A stretch of DNA of 64,000 nt from Gambelia wislizenii (lineage: Eukaryota; Chordata; Lepidosauria; Squamata; Crotaphytidae). The translations under genes were made by a program, and so were the position numbers. Below, piece by piece: positions 47,307 through 59,130 of the stretch (position 1 is its first letter; every line of letters begins with the position of its first letter). The stretch lies in the NCBI GenBank assembly GCA_030847615.1, contig JAUMIR010000005.1, positions 59,733,001 through 59,797,000 of the forward strand. Direction: 5' to 3'. A model generated the notes under the pieces. That model searched no databases and was not told where the DNA came from. It saw only the letters and a list, made by a program, of their open reading frames with translations.

Positions 47307-49327
47307 GAATCTTCCAACGTTTCTCTGCAAACTGAAATGAAGCACTCAGTCTATTTTGCATCTGGCGAAACATCTCAGTGTCTTCTAAATTTCTCAGGTG
47401 TGGATAAAATATGTTATATATTTTTAAAATTTTGAATATCTATATTAAAAGGCCCTGATAATATGTTTGCATTTGTTTTACTGTGACTATCTGAGATTTA
47501 AAGGACTTTTCAACATGTGGATGGATGTAATAATTCATAACTGAAATTTGAATAAGTAGGTAGCCTTTTCACTAGCTCTATTTTGTTTCTTCTTATTCCC
47601 TCATTAGATGAACAGATCTGCAGATCCTCACTTAAGACAGAGTTAAAACTTTGGCTCTGGATTTAGTGCAGTGAAGTTTGGTAAGGGTCACAGTTTTCAT
47701 ACCATGTCACTGAGTTATAGATTACCATCTGCTCTTATTATAATCTGCTGAAAGAAACTGCATTGTTGAATAATTTACGGTATAAGATGAAAGTCATTAA
47801 AATTTAATGCCCATATCTCTTATGGCTTTACAACATTTGCGTCTCCACAGATTTTTAAAAGGCGGGGCAAAAGTGTAGAGAAGCAATTGCTCAATATTGG
47901 AAAATCAGTGCTAGCTTCTTGGAATTGCTGCATCTTGAGTTCAAAAGATAAGGAATGGCTCTTAAACCCTAAAGTGCATACAGTATCTGTCTTTGTTGTA
48001 GCTCTGATCAGTCAGTTCAGACCCTTCTGTATTACGGAAATATATATTGATATATTAGCATTGATAAAGAAGCATGGGAAAATGTAATATGTATAAATGT
48101 TGAACTTTGGATATGAAATCAGGAAGAACATAAACCCATAACAGAAGAGACCTAAGAATGCAGAGCAGGGGTTGGCAGATAACAATCATCCAGCTTTTGT
48201 GGATTGCAACTCCCATCAGCCAGTGAATAATGGGAAATGTAGCTCAAGTTGCTTATCCCTGTTGTAGAGGGACAACTCTCCCTCCTCTGATCAGTGGAAA
48301 AAGTAGCTACTCACCGAATCCATGAGACGACATATGCTTGTATACCTAGAGGAAGAACAAGTCTTCAAGTCAAGAAATTAATGAATCTTTCATTGCTATA
48401 CAGTATTATTGTTATACAGTATTAGTTTTTTGTGGTGGCGATGCGGACAGCTACTGATGTGACATTTCATAGAGAAACATCCAAGTACCAGGAAGATGGA
48501 GAAGGATGGGAATGCTCTGTCCAGCTTGCCTCATTTGTGCTGTCTTGAATGCTTGCTTTTAGAAAGAGTTTTCTTCCATTTGCAGCACAATTTGTGGTCT
48601 TTCTGCCTCCATATAATAGTGTGGTGAACTTACAACTGAAGTAGCTAATGGATGGAAACTATAGCAATGCATGAATGAAACCAGTACTGTACTCAATCTT
48701 TGAATGTGTTGTTTTTTAGTTATATTCTGATTCTTATCCAGAGTTTAGATACCCATGTGGTTGTTTAAGGAATTAACTTAAATTGAAATGAATCCTGCCT
48801 CAGTCTAAACACATGGAGAAACTGAGTCCTTGTATTTCCTTGATATGCTTATCCTTGGCCATTCTATCACACATCTTGAGAACAATGGTGTTACCTTCAC
48901 AGACAAGAACTTTTTTAGTGCTTGGAAATGTGATTGGTTTGGACCGGAACTCTCAGAATCCCCCAGTTAGCATGGTGTGTTGTTGTCAGCCACAGTTACA
49001 GTAAAATGTTTAAAGAATTTGAGTGGCATGACAAGGAAATGATGCTTGGACTGTTTTGTAGGGTCTTGGCAGTGGTTTTCTTTCAATTCTGTTCAGTCTT
49101 AATGAAAGAAAATCTTTCAAGAAGGTCAAGACCTTCATTTTGTTGATTACTAACTGAATACAGTAAAATTCAGTACAAGCTTGTTATAATGTAATTGTTT
49201 TGAAGCAGAAAGGCAGTTACATACTAATAGGTGTTAATTGACTAGACATGTTAAACCAGTGTCATGAAAATGCCTAAAAACGTTAAGAATTTCACACTTA
49301 ATTAAAATTTTATTTATTCCATGTTCT
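47307..49327. other. intron sequence, mostly unique, one short MITE
   Basis: A short hAT-type element lies at 48166-48262 (CAGGGGTTGGCA ... CCCTG; flanks ATGCAGAG and TTGTAGAG agree at 6 of 8 positions). No exon recognised. Confidence 0.45.
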
Positions 49328-49956
49328 TATAGAGCCATTGTACTGTCTATTCTCCTTTACGGGTCTGAAACATGGGTCACCTATCACCATCACTTACGAC
49401 TCCTCGAACGCTTTCATCAGCGCTGTATACGCACAATCCTAAATATACACTGGACTGACTATGTGACGAATGTTGCTGTCCTTGAGCAAGCAGGGATCAC
49501 CAGCATTGAGAACACAGCTGCGCTGGGCAGGGTACGTTTCTAGGATGGAGGACCATCACCTCCCCAAAATAGTACTCTATGGTGAACTCGCCACGGGTCA
49601 GCGTAAGAGGGGTGCTCCAAAAAAGCGATACAAGGATTCCCTGAAACAACATCACAGGCTTGGTCAAATTGATCACCAACAATGGTCCGCCCTGGCCTCA
49701 CATCGGGAAGCATGGAGACACACTATCCACAATGCTGCAGCCTTATTTGAAAACTCACACCGAACAAGTCTTGAAGAGAAACAACAACGCAGAACGAATC
49801 ACAATCTGGAAGCATCACCTAAGGAGACCTTCTGCTGTGCTTTCTGCAACCAGACTTGTTTATCTCGGATTGGCCTTTTTAGTCATCAGCGCACTTGCAG
49901 AAAGCGCAGGATGAGTCCTTCCTAAATCTTCGCTTGCAAAGAAAAGCCAGAGAGAG
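49328..49956 (+). mobile_element. RTE-like LINE, C-terminal and 3' part
   Basis: Begins at TATAGAGCCATTGTAC, equivalent to 58482 in the longest copy, and ends at the GAAAAGCCAGAGAGAG terminus. 5' truncated, with a small deletion near 49495. Confidence 0.88.
49470..49925 (+). pseudogene. RTE-like ORF C terminus with zinc-finger-like end
   Basis: An open frame of 151 codons. It includes LRWAGYVSRMEDHHLPK and LYGELATGQRKRGAPKKRY, and ends in a CX2C-X12-HX4C finger (CCAFCNQTC ... SHQRTC) followed by a basic tail. This is the only copy here with an unbroken finger. It lacks endonuclease and RT, so it is a fragment of a dead insertion. Confidence 0.82.
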
Positions 49957-51176
49957 ACCTTTCTCCTAACTTGGGACCCAAGGCATCTCACAATGTAGAT
50001 TAAAGCAAACTAAAGCTAAAAACATGTTTTTAATTGTTAAAACTCACTGGGGAAGCATAATTTTGAAAGGCAAAAGATAATGGTGTTCTTGGATCCTGTG
50101 GGCGTTTGTGGAAGTGGAAGGCACTTTCACATGTGCAAGAGTGGGATGATTTTCACAAGTGTTTTCCTTTGTCACATGCCATCCTTTCTCATGCCCTCAA
50201 GGTAAGCTAAAAGCATTACCTGAAACATGAGTTTTGGAAAGGCTTTATGCGTCTGGCAGGAAGTCAAGTTCTGAAAATAATGTTCCCTGAATAGGTTACC
50301 TTTATTCTAATATATCAAGGTGGAAAAGAAAAGTGTGGTTTTCTATGTATTAGAACCTCAGCCTGCTGTGTAACAAAGAGACAACATACTTATCATGGCC
50401 ACAATCATATTCAGGAAGAGGCATATCTACACTCACTGAAGTTAGTAGGCATCAACATGTCAGACTTTGTTCAATGGTGACTGCTTACTTGCCTAGGAAG
50501 CATCTCTTGGGCTACTCTCATATTGTTGTTAACTGCTGTCAAAGACTTCTCAGACCTATGAGTGAGAAAACTCCAAGTCAACAGCTATCTCAGGTCTTGT
50601 AGACTCAGGGACATGGCTTCCTTGACTGAGTCTATCCACCTGGAATGCGGTCTTCCCCTTTTCGTATTGCCTTCTATCTTACCAAGCATTATTGCCTTAT
50701 CTAGTGAGTCATGTATTCTCATGATATGGCCAAAGTACAACAGTCTCAGTTTAGTCATCTTGGCTTCTATGCAGAGTTCAGGCTTGATTTGCTCTAGGAC
50801 TCATATAAAGAATGGCATCTGCTGATTCAGGAGCAAAGCTTCTGTTTTACACATTGCAGGTTAGTCAGTGGTGCTTTCACAGCAAATGGGAGTCAGAGAA
50901 GGAGTTGTTTTCCCTTCAGTACCTCCAGTTCTTCAGGTTCCTGCAGTTTGTGACAGAAAGATATCCATTAATTGTTTCCAGTGCCATTACCATGATGTTC
51001 AAAGGCTTTATGTCACACTGAATAATTAAATAATCACAGGTTGATTATCAGGTTGGCTTCTATAGCATGTTGCAAATTGTTTTGACAGTTTTGTAAACAT
51101 TAGCAGATTGCAATGGTAAGAATTGGCTGATTATTTCAAATCAATACATGAATTTCAGCCCCACCTGTATTGTTTT

Positions 51177-51177
<1 letters not shown>
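49957..51177. other. intron sequence with a BovB fragment
   Basis: A minus-strand BovB-like fragment lies at about 50520-50800 (GACTGAGTCTATCCACCTGG, CTAGTGAGTCATGTATTCTC), related to 7543-7985. The rest is not recognised. Confidence 0.55.

Positions 51178-51214
<37 letters not shown>
51178..51214. repeat. (CT)n microsatellite
   Basis: About 17 perfect CT units. Confidence 0.95.
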
Positions 51215-51217
<3 letters not shown>

Positions 51218-51322
51218 GGTTAGTTCTTCTTGATCACAATCCTGCAGAAACAGCAGAATCTGCAGTTAAAAGAATTATCCCACTGAAGTCTATGCTCAGG
51301 ACCTAGAGACAGTAAATGTATA

Positions 51323-51552
51323 CAGTTGTCCCTTCACATTCGCTGGGGTTTGGTTCCAGGACCCCCCACGAATACCCAAATCCATGAATACTCAAGTCCC
51401 ATTATATGCAATGGCATAGCAAAATGGTGTCCCTTATATAAGATGGCAAAATCAAGGTTTGCTTTTTGGATTATTATTTTTTAAAGAATATTTTCAAGTC
51501 ATGAATACTTAATACCGTGAATGCCAAATCCGTGAATGTGGAGGGACAACTG
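51323..51552. mobile_element. Tigger-like MITE with TA target duplication
   Basis: CAGTTGTCCCT and AGGGACAACTG are exact inverted ends flanked by TA on both sides (51321-51322, 51553-51554). The inversion continues imperfectly inside. Confidence 0.9.
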
Positions 51553-51708
51553 TACATCATTTGACTGGTTTTAGCAGCCTATCAAAACTTGTGCTCACCA
51601 TTCTTATCCATGGTTGGAGGTGCTTATTAGGGGTTATTTCCCCCCTGGCTCTACTTCACTGGCTTCAGATCTGGTGAAGAGCTGGGCTTGCTCTTGTTAT
51701 AATATAGT

Positions 51709-52127
51709 CCTACTAGCTGGACCCGGCGTACCATATGCCGTTAAAAAAGCTCCCTCCAAAACGCCCAGTAGACCTCAAAACAACCTGTAAGGTAGGCTGG
51801 TGGGTTTAAATTCCTCATCCCACTTCTCAGCACTCCACACTTTTCTTGGAATTGCTGAGAGTGACTCACTCTGTTATCCTGCTGCAGCCGCCACCAGTGG
51901 ACTGCCTGGATCCCATTGCAGCCCATGACTGATGAGAGGCTGAGAGAGGGAGAGGAGGGTGGGGCCCTTGTGTGCCGGTGATGCAGATTGAGTGGATTGT
52001 GATGTGGGAGGAAATTTGCATGTGGGTGGTGATTGGTTGTGTGTAGGTTGTGTGTGTTTCTTGAGCAGCCAATCAGCACACTGGGAAAGGCAACATACCC
52101 AAGAGAATTATATCTATATAGATAGGG
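51709..52127 (+). mobile_element. unclassified interspersed repeat (same family as 11.96-12.46 kb)
   Basis: Starts CTACTAGCTGGACCCGGCG and ends CAGCACACTGGGAAAGGCAA then CATACCC and an AT-rich TATATAGATAG. The middle differs in composition from the other copy. No coding frame or terminal inverted repeat. Confidence 0.6.
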
Positions 52128-52139
52128 CATAGTAATTAA

Positions 52140-52586
52140 AAGCTTGTTTGGACTACAGATCCCATAACCCCCAGCCAGCATGACCACTAGCTATATTGAC
52201 TGGGGATTATGGTCATTGTAGTCCAAAAAACTGTACTTTCCCAAACTCTGGCAGGAACACAGAACAGGTTGTTGCCATCCAGAGGTTGTCTAATCAGTCC
52301 TAGCCAGCACAGCCAAGGGAAGGGATGACCTAGCAACACCTATGGATAAGGATGACCTAGCAACATCTACGGAGAGGAATGACCTAGCAACATCTCAAAA
52401 AGCACAACTTATCTACCCTGATTTTACAGTTTTATGCCCTTGAGGTAGTTTGGACTAGAGGAGCCATAATCCCTAATTAGCCATGCTGGCTGGGCTGATG
52501 AGATCTGTAGTTCAAAACACATGAAGTGTACCACCGATGAGCTCCCTGGAAGATTGTGGGATAGGTAATATTTGCACTCTGACTCC

Positions 52587-52620
<34 letters not shown>
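52140..52620. repeat. short MITE fragments, a 27-bp tandem repeat and (ATT)n
   Basis: Positions 52145-52250 and 52445-52530 are hAT-type palindrome remnants (TTTGGACTACAGATCCC against TTGTAGTCCAAAA). At 52321-52396, GGATGACCTAGCAACA-led units of about 27 bp occur three times. (ATT)n lies at 52589-52621. Confidence 0.7.
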
Positions 52621-52622
<2 letters not shown>

Positions 52623-52839
52623 GCTTCCTTTCCTTTTTATCTGTAACTGTCTAAGCAAGTTTGTTGTGTAGATTCTAGCAAAGCCTCGATTGACTCTTTC
52701 CTCTGTACTTTACCCCTATTTGTTTTCCCCCTTTCTCCTTATTTGGTCTTAGCATCCTCTTTCCCCAATATCCCTTCTATAGAAGTGACCTCTGCTGTTG
52801 CCATTTTCGTTCAAAGTTGAACTAAAGCTTTTTCAAATA

Positions 52840-53200
52840 CCACTGGCAGGTTCTGGAAATTTCTACCAAGGGAGGCCATGCTTGTTTAGCATTCAGCTTG
52901 AAAGTAAAGACTTTTTCATTCAGGCTGGTACTTTGGAAAGGACCTTATTTGCTGTGGAAGTGGCTTTGAACTAGGTGCATGCAGCATTTTTAAAATTGTG
53001 TTTTACAACTATATTTTAAAAATCTTGTAAATAAGTTTAACCTTGTAAACAATAAACTGGGAAAGGCAAACAATTCTTACTGTTTGACATTATTTGCTTT
53101 ATTTTATGTTTTCACTGTAGGTATTCTATTAATAGTAGGCTGCTTTCAGTCTCTTGCTTAAATGACAGGATATAAATTGATTTTTAAACACCCCCCCAAT
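52840..53200 (+). mobile_element. L2-type LINE 3' end
   Basis: Carries the remnant of the L2 C terminus (AATTTCTACCAAGGGAGGCC, the usual N-LPRE region; then AAGACTTTTTCATTCAGGCT) and an AT-rich tail ending GGATATAAATTGA. Confidence 0.6.
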
Positions 53201-54216
53201 AAACTGAAAAAAAATATAAATCAAACCTTAGGTTATTCTAAGCTGTGTCTGTATGTTTGCTTGTCATCCTAATTCCTACCATAGTGCAATATGGCTTTTG
53301 GCTAAAGTCCATTAATGCACATTGTTCAGGTGCATGTGCATGAGTTAAACCTCTGTAAACAAGGTCACAATGGTAATACTGAAGATACCAGGGATTAAAC
53401 TTAAGACCTCTTGTGTGCAAAGCATGTGCTCTGCTACAGAAACAAAGCCCTTCCTTGCTGCCATTTCTAGAGCATTCTGAGGACAGTGTTAACATTAAGA
53501 ACACCAGCATTCTTCTTGTACTTAGAGCTGGAAGGAGGAGTGGGGATTGGTTTTGCAATTGAACTGTATTTTGGAGTTGCTCCAGGTTCCTTGGAAGTAC
53601 AGTGCAAATCTGGGGAAGAGACTTATGCTCTCTCTTATCAGCTTTATAGTGAGGAAAAAGACAGGTTCACATACCCTCTAACATTTCACAGATGAAAACT
53701 GGGACATGTGTAGTCAAGCAACATCAAGAGTATGGTCAAGATGGCAAAGTTATTAAAGAGGAAGAACACACAAGATAGGAGATACTGCAACAGTTTGCTA
53801 TGCCTGAGTCTACTGGGAAGGGCAAGACTCTGCCCCTTCCTCTTCTTTCCTCCCTGCTATGTTAATGGGATACAAATTACTTTTGCACATTGAACTCAGT
53901 TTGCAGCCATTGAAGTAAGCTGAGGACAAATGTGGAAAGTGGAAGAAGGAGAGGGAAACTGAGACATTTTAGAAGCAGATAAAAAAAGTGGAACTCATAG
54001 GATTAATTGGGACAATCCCTGCCAAATGAATTTTGGAGGTTATTGGTTCATTGTACTTGTACGAGGGGAATAGATACTCATCAGAGGAAGCCATTTTGGG
54101 GAAATTGTTTACAATAGTTCAGGTGACAATGTTGAAGAATCTGTACATTGTAGCTCTTTATGAGTTCTGCAACAAAATGTGCCTTTGACTGAAATTTCCC
54201 ATCCTCTTGCAGGAGG
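53201..54216. other. intron sequence, mostly unique
   Basis: Positions 53370-53460 resemble an inverted piece of the tRNA-type SINE at 62.6 kb. The rest is not recognised. Confidence 0.4.
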
Positions 54217-54444
54217 GTGCCTTCAAGTTGTTTCCAACTTATGGTGACCCTAAAGTGAACCTATCACAGGTTTTCTTGGCAATATTTGTTCAGAGGGGCT
54301 TGCTTTTACTGTCCTCTGAGGTTGAGAGAAGGTGACTTCCCCAAGGTCACCCAGTGGGTTTCCCGGATTGAGCAGGGATTTGAACCCTGGTCTCCAGTGT
54401 CATAATCCAACGCTCAAAATACTGTACTACACCACGCTGGCTCT
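54217..54444 (-). mobile_element. Sauria-type tRNA SINE
   Basis: Minus orientation: tail GTGCCTTCAAGTTGTTTCCA, core CCCAAGGTCACCCAGTGGG, box B region GGGATTTGAACCCTGG, head ending ACACCACGCTGGCTCTC. Confidence 0.88.
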
Positions 54445-56157
54445 CAAGGAAGATATACATAGAAGAAATGTGCAGCTGAGCGTGACCCTAACCATAATCT
54501 AACCAGAAATAGACTGGAATTCTCACAGAATAAGAAAATACCCCACATATTGCAAACTTTTTTTTTTTTTTAAAGATCCTGGTGTGTGAGAATTTAGTTT
54601 GCAAAAATTATGGCTGCATCCTGTTCAGTAATTACAGTGTCATAAGTCTCCCTTATGCCATCGCAATTCACTTTTATGGTTGTTGTGCATATAGCAACCA
54701 AAAGTCTTCCTCAGACCTACCTTTTCAGCAGCACATCTCTCCCCTCCCCGAACACAGCCATTTCTGTGTTGTCGGAAGGATGAGTGAAGATACTTCCAGC
54801 TCTCTTCATGTAGGTGGGCATGCTGGCAACATGGAAATGGCTGAGTGGAGTGGGGAGGGCTGTGTCTCTTGATGCAGGATCTTTGCCAATTTTAATCTGC
54901 CTTGTTTTCCTTTGTTCTTGTTGTTGTTTTGGCTAATAGGTCAATTCTCAATTATTTCACATTGCTGGCCCCTTTAGTTAGAACCACAGAGTTGGAAGGG
55001 ACCCTTAGGCCATCGAGTCCAACTCCCACTCAGTGCAAGAACAATTCTTTTAATACAGTACTTACATTTTTCACATGTTCACAACAGATACATCAAGCAG
55101 AAATTGAAAGTGAGGGAAAGGATCTGGATGATAAGTGTCTCTTCCATACCTCTCTTGTTCCTACTGAATAATGGACCATGGAGAGAGTACATTGTGCTTA
55201 AAACAAGCAACTCACTGGTCTCTTTTAGACAGAACACTAGTTTGTTGCAGTTTGCACATGTACGTAGGGAGCTTCCTACAACCTATGGGTGGTCATAGTG
55301 GGAGAATGTAAGTGTTATCAAAAACATTCAGATGTTCTTGGCAGTAGTGAATTGGTTGACCTCAGAGGAAGGAAGAATGTGTTCAGGAACTCTTGGTCAA
55401 AGCACATATGGTGACTTTGCGTGATGAGCTCATATTTCTTCAGTAGTTCTGCTTACTGCTCACCAAGACATTTCAGGAGTTAGTGTGGACAGTACAGTAT
55501 GTGAACATGGGTAACCAAAGCATAAGGCTGAAATAATGGGTAGATGATGCAAAGCATGGGCAACGAGTCTAATCAGATCTTTGAAAACTTACTTTCTTGG
55601 ACTGTGAACCTGCTGAAGGATTCTGGAAGGTACAGTCCAAAAAGATAATATTTCCAGCTTCTAGGTCTAACAGACATATCAAAACAGGGGTTGTAAGTCA
55701 TGCTTCAAGAATCCCATAATTTTAAAATAAATTTGATTATTCATTATCTTTGTTATTGGTTGAATTATAAGGGTGAAGGAAGAGGGTGATATAATCTGAG
55801 GTCTTAATGCTTTATATGATGCAGTGGCCTTATAGTCAAATAAGCAGAGTATCTTCATATTGTTGAGGCCTAACTAAGTGTTCCAACTTGTCATGCTACA
55901 TGTTTTCTCTGAGGCTTGTTTACCTATTGTACAATTTGAACTTGCCTATCTTGTTAGGCATGTACTGTACTGCTGAAGGTACCAAAACTGCCAAGAGAAT
56001 GAGAGTATTGCCAAAACACCTTCTTACATTGTACCACCTCTAGCTGTTGTTGTGTGTATCTCTTTGTGTAGATACTTCTAAGAGAAAGAATGTTATGGTG
56101 ATCCCATTGTTCTTCCTAAATCACAAAGAATAAGCAATTTTATAACATTAGAAAAAC
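54445..56157. other. intron sequence, mostly unique, with a CR1 tail
   Basis: Positions 54979-55048 match the CR1 3' end on the minus strand (AGAGTTGGAAGGGACCC, ATCGAGTCCAACTCCC). The rest is not recognised. Confidence 0.5.
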
Positions 56158-56600
56158 GGCTGGGCAGGGCACGTTTCTAGGATGGAGGACCATCACCTCC
56201 CAAAAATAGTATTCTAGGGTGAACTTGCGACGGGTCAGCATAAGAGGGGCACTCCAAAAAAGCAATACAAGGATTCCCGAAACAACATCACAGGCTTGGT
56301 CAAATTGATCACCAACAATGGTCCACCCTGGCCTCACATCGGGAGGCATGGAGACGCACTATCCACAATGCTGCAGCCTTATTTGAAAACTCATGCCAAA
56401 CAAGTCTTGAAGAGAAACGACAATGCAGAAAGAATCACAACCTGGAAACATCACCCAAGGAGACCTTCTGCTGTGCTTTCTGCAACTGGACATATTTATC
56501 TCAGATTGGCCTTTTTAGTCATCAGCGTGCTTGTAGAAAGCACGGGATGAGTCCTTTCTGAATCTTCGTTTGTGAAGAAAAGCCAGAGAGAGAGGGAGAG
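56158..56600 (+). mobile_element. RTE-like LINE, C-terminal and 3' fragment
   Basis: Starts within the GGGCAGGGCACGTTTCTAGG region and ends at the GAAAAGCCAGAGAGAG terminus; frames are broken by small deletions. It lies about 600 bp before a longer copy of the same family in the same orientation. Confidence 0.85.
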
Positions 56601-56894
56601 ACTTTAGTTAAAGGAGATCAAAACTAATCAGTGTCAAATGCTTTTTCATAAAAAATTATAAGTAAAAGTGATATGAATTAAGTCAACCTTATAGACTGTA
56701 GCATAAAAAATAACAAAGTTTAGTAGAAAGCTCTTCACTCCTAATACTGTCTTCTTCATGTTCAAAGTGTCATTGGGCCTGATAAGTGAGACTATGAATA
56801 TTCAGACTTGTTACTGCATGACTTTCCTGTGTAGCTTCAGACATATCCAAGAGATTTTTTTAAAAAAGTAAATATGGATTTAGGTTGATGAAAC

Positions 56895-57115
56895 TATCTC
56901 ACCATATTGAAGCCATTTGTCCTCCAGCTTTGAACCAATCACACTGATTTCCAGTTTGTTTCTAAACCTAATTAAAGGTGCTGGTTTTGATTTATAGATC
57001 TCTAAGCAGCTTGAAGCCAGGTTACCTGAAAGATTGCTTTCTCCTGCATGAATCCGCCTGTAATTTGAGAACCTTATCAGAGACCCTGTTTTATGTCCCA
57101 TCATCAGGTGAAGCT
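56895..57115 (+). mobile_element. L2-type LINE coding remnant
   Basis: Phrases such as TTAAAGGTGCTGGTTTTGAT and AGCTTGAAGCCAGGTTACCT match the C-terminal region of the L2 reverse transcriptase ORF. It is followed at once by the RTE-like copy. Confidence 0.6.
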
Positions 57116-57189
57116 GCATTGGAAGTGTGGGTGCATATACAACAATGAATTCTATCTGGATTAGGTGCTCACTAGATCTGTTATGTACA

Positions 57190-58951
57190 TTAATTACTGA
57201 TAAAGCCTCCATCCTGAATCGATGGGCTGAATATTTTCAAAGTCTCTTTAGTGCCATCCAAGTGGCCCAAGGCTCAGCTATCCAACATATGATACAAAAA
57301 CTGATGAAAAATGAATTGGACACACCTCCCACTTTAGAAGAGACCCTTAAGGCCATACAGCAGGTGAAAAACAGCAAGGCAGCTGGGATTGATGGAATCC
57401 CACCTGAAGTTTGGAAACATGGAGGTCATGTACTCCATGTTAAACTCCACGAACTCCTTGTGAATTGCTGGAAAAAAGGGGAACTGCTATCAGATCTCCG
57501 AGATGCAGTCATCATCACCTTGTACAAGAAAAAAGGAGCAAAATCTGATTGCTCAAACTATCGAGGCATAACACTGCTCTCTATTGCTGGAAAAATCCTT
57601 GCAAGGATACTCCTGAACAGATTAGTTCCTGCTATTGCAGAAGAACTTCTTCCTGGAAGCCAATGTGGCTTCAGAGCCAATAGGAGTACTACAGATATGG
57701 TATTTGCCTTTAGACAACTGCAAGAGAAATGTAGAGAGCAGAACAAGGGTCTCTATGTAACATTTGTCGACCTCACCAAAGCCTTCAACACTGTGAGTAG
57801 AAAAGGTCTGTGGCAGATCCTGGAAAGACTAGGATGTCCCCCCAAATTCCTTAAAATGATTATCTTGCTACACGAGGGCCAGCATGGTCAAGTCAGATAT
57901 GGCGATGCTCTTTCAGAGCCTTTTCTAATAACTAATGGAGTGAAGCAATGTTGTGTTCTTGCTCCAATTTTATTTACAGTCTTCTTCAGCATGATGCTCC
58001 AAAGGGCTACGGCAGAGCTCGAAGAAGAAGACGGCATCTATATACGTTACCGTACTGACGGTAGCTTGTTTAACTTAAGCTGTCTGAGGGCTCGCACTAA
58101 GACTCTAAACTATCTAGTCCGTGAGCTGCTCTTTGCTGATGATGCTGCCCTTGTTGCCCACACAGAAGCAGCTCTGCAGCACCTAACATCCTGCTTTGCA
58201 ACAGCTGCAGAGCTGTTTGGACTGGAAGTCAACCTGAAGAAAACGGAAGTTCTCTATCAGCCTGCACCACAGGATGAACACCACCATTCCCACATTGCCG
58301 TAGGCAAATCTGTGCTTAAGTCCGTTCAGCAGTTCACCTACCTGGGAAGCATCATCTCCTCAGATGCCAAGATTGTCAAAGAGATCGATCACAGATTATC
58401 AAAGGCATATAGGGCATTTGGAAGACTTTACAAAAGAGTCTGGAGTAATAAACACCTGAGGTGAAGCACAAAAATCAGTGTGTATAGAGCCATTGTACCT
58501 TCTGTTCTGCTTTACAGGTCCGAAACATGGCTCACCTATCGCCACCACTTACGACTCCTCAAACATTTTCATCAGCACTGTATACATACAATCCTAAATA
58601 TACACTGGACTGACTACGTGACAAATGTTGCTGTCCTTGAGCAAGCAGGGAACACCAGCAAAGAGGCCATTATATTGAGAACACAGCTGCGCTGGGCAGG
58701 GCACATTTCTAGGATGGAGGACCATAGCCACCCAAAAATAGTACTCTATGGTGAACTCGCCACGGGTCAGCATAAGTGGGGCGCTCTCAAAAAGCGATAC
58801 AAGGACTCCCTGAAGCAACATCTCAGGCTCGGCCAAATTGATCACCAACAATGGTCTGCCCTGGCCTCACATTGGGAGGCATGGAGACACACTATCCACA
58901 ATGCTGCAGCTTTATTTGAGAACTCATGCCGAACAAGCCTTGAAGAGAAAT
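57190..58951 (+). pseudogene. RTE-like reverse transcriptase ORF, one internal stop
   Basis: Order: pre-RT linker (NRWAEYFQSLF), RT fingers (NSKAAGIDGIPPEVWKHGG), SNYRGITLLSIAGKILARIL, motif A region FVDLTKAFN (usually AFD), NGVKQCCVLAPILF (usually KQGCV, so a Gly to Cys change), FADDAALVAH with the catalytic Asp pair, and LGLEVNLKKTEVLY-like motif. A TGA at 58462-58464 interrupts the frame; the same frame continues through the RAIVPSVLLYRSETW domain to a second stop at 58951-58953 just before the finger. The clade is uncertain: RTE/RTE-X-like from memory. Confidence 0.87.
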
Positions 58952-59130
58952 GACAACGCAGAAAGAATCAGAACCCAGAAACATCACCCAAGGAGACCTT
59001 CTGCTGTGCTTTATGCAACCGGACTTGTTTATCTCAGATTGGCCTCTTTAATCATCAGCACTTGTAGAAAGTGCAGGATGAGTCCTTCCTGAATCTTCGT
59101 TTGCGAAGAAAAGCCAGAGAGAGAGAGAAC
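57190..59130 (+). mobile_element. RTE-like LINE, longest copy (about 1.9 kb)
   Basis: 5' truncated after the endonuclease, otherwise complete through the RT, the C-terminal domain, and the 3' end with GAAAAGCCAGAGAGAGAGAG. Only a few disabling changes are seen, so it is younger than most repeats in the window. Confidence 0.9.

Noticed and set aside
1816..54444. tRNA genes suggested by box A/box B sequences
   Set aside because: Each lies in a SINE with core and BovB-like tail; no intact cloverleaf was seen.
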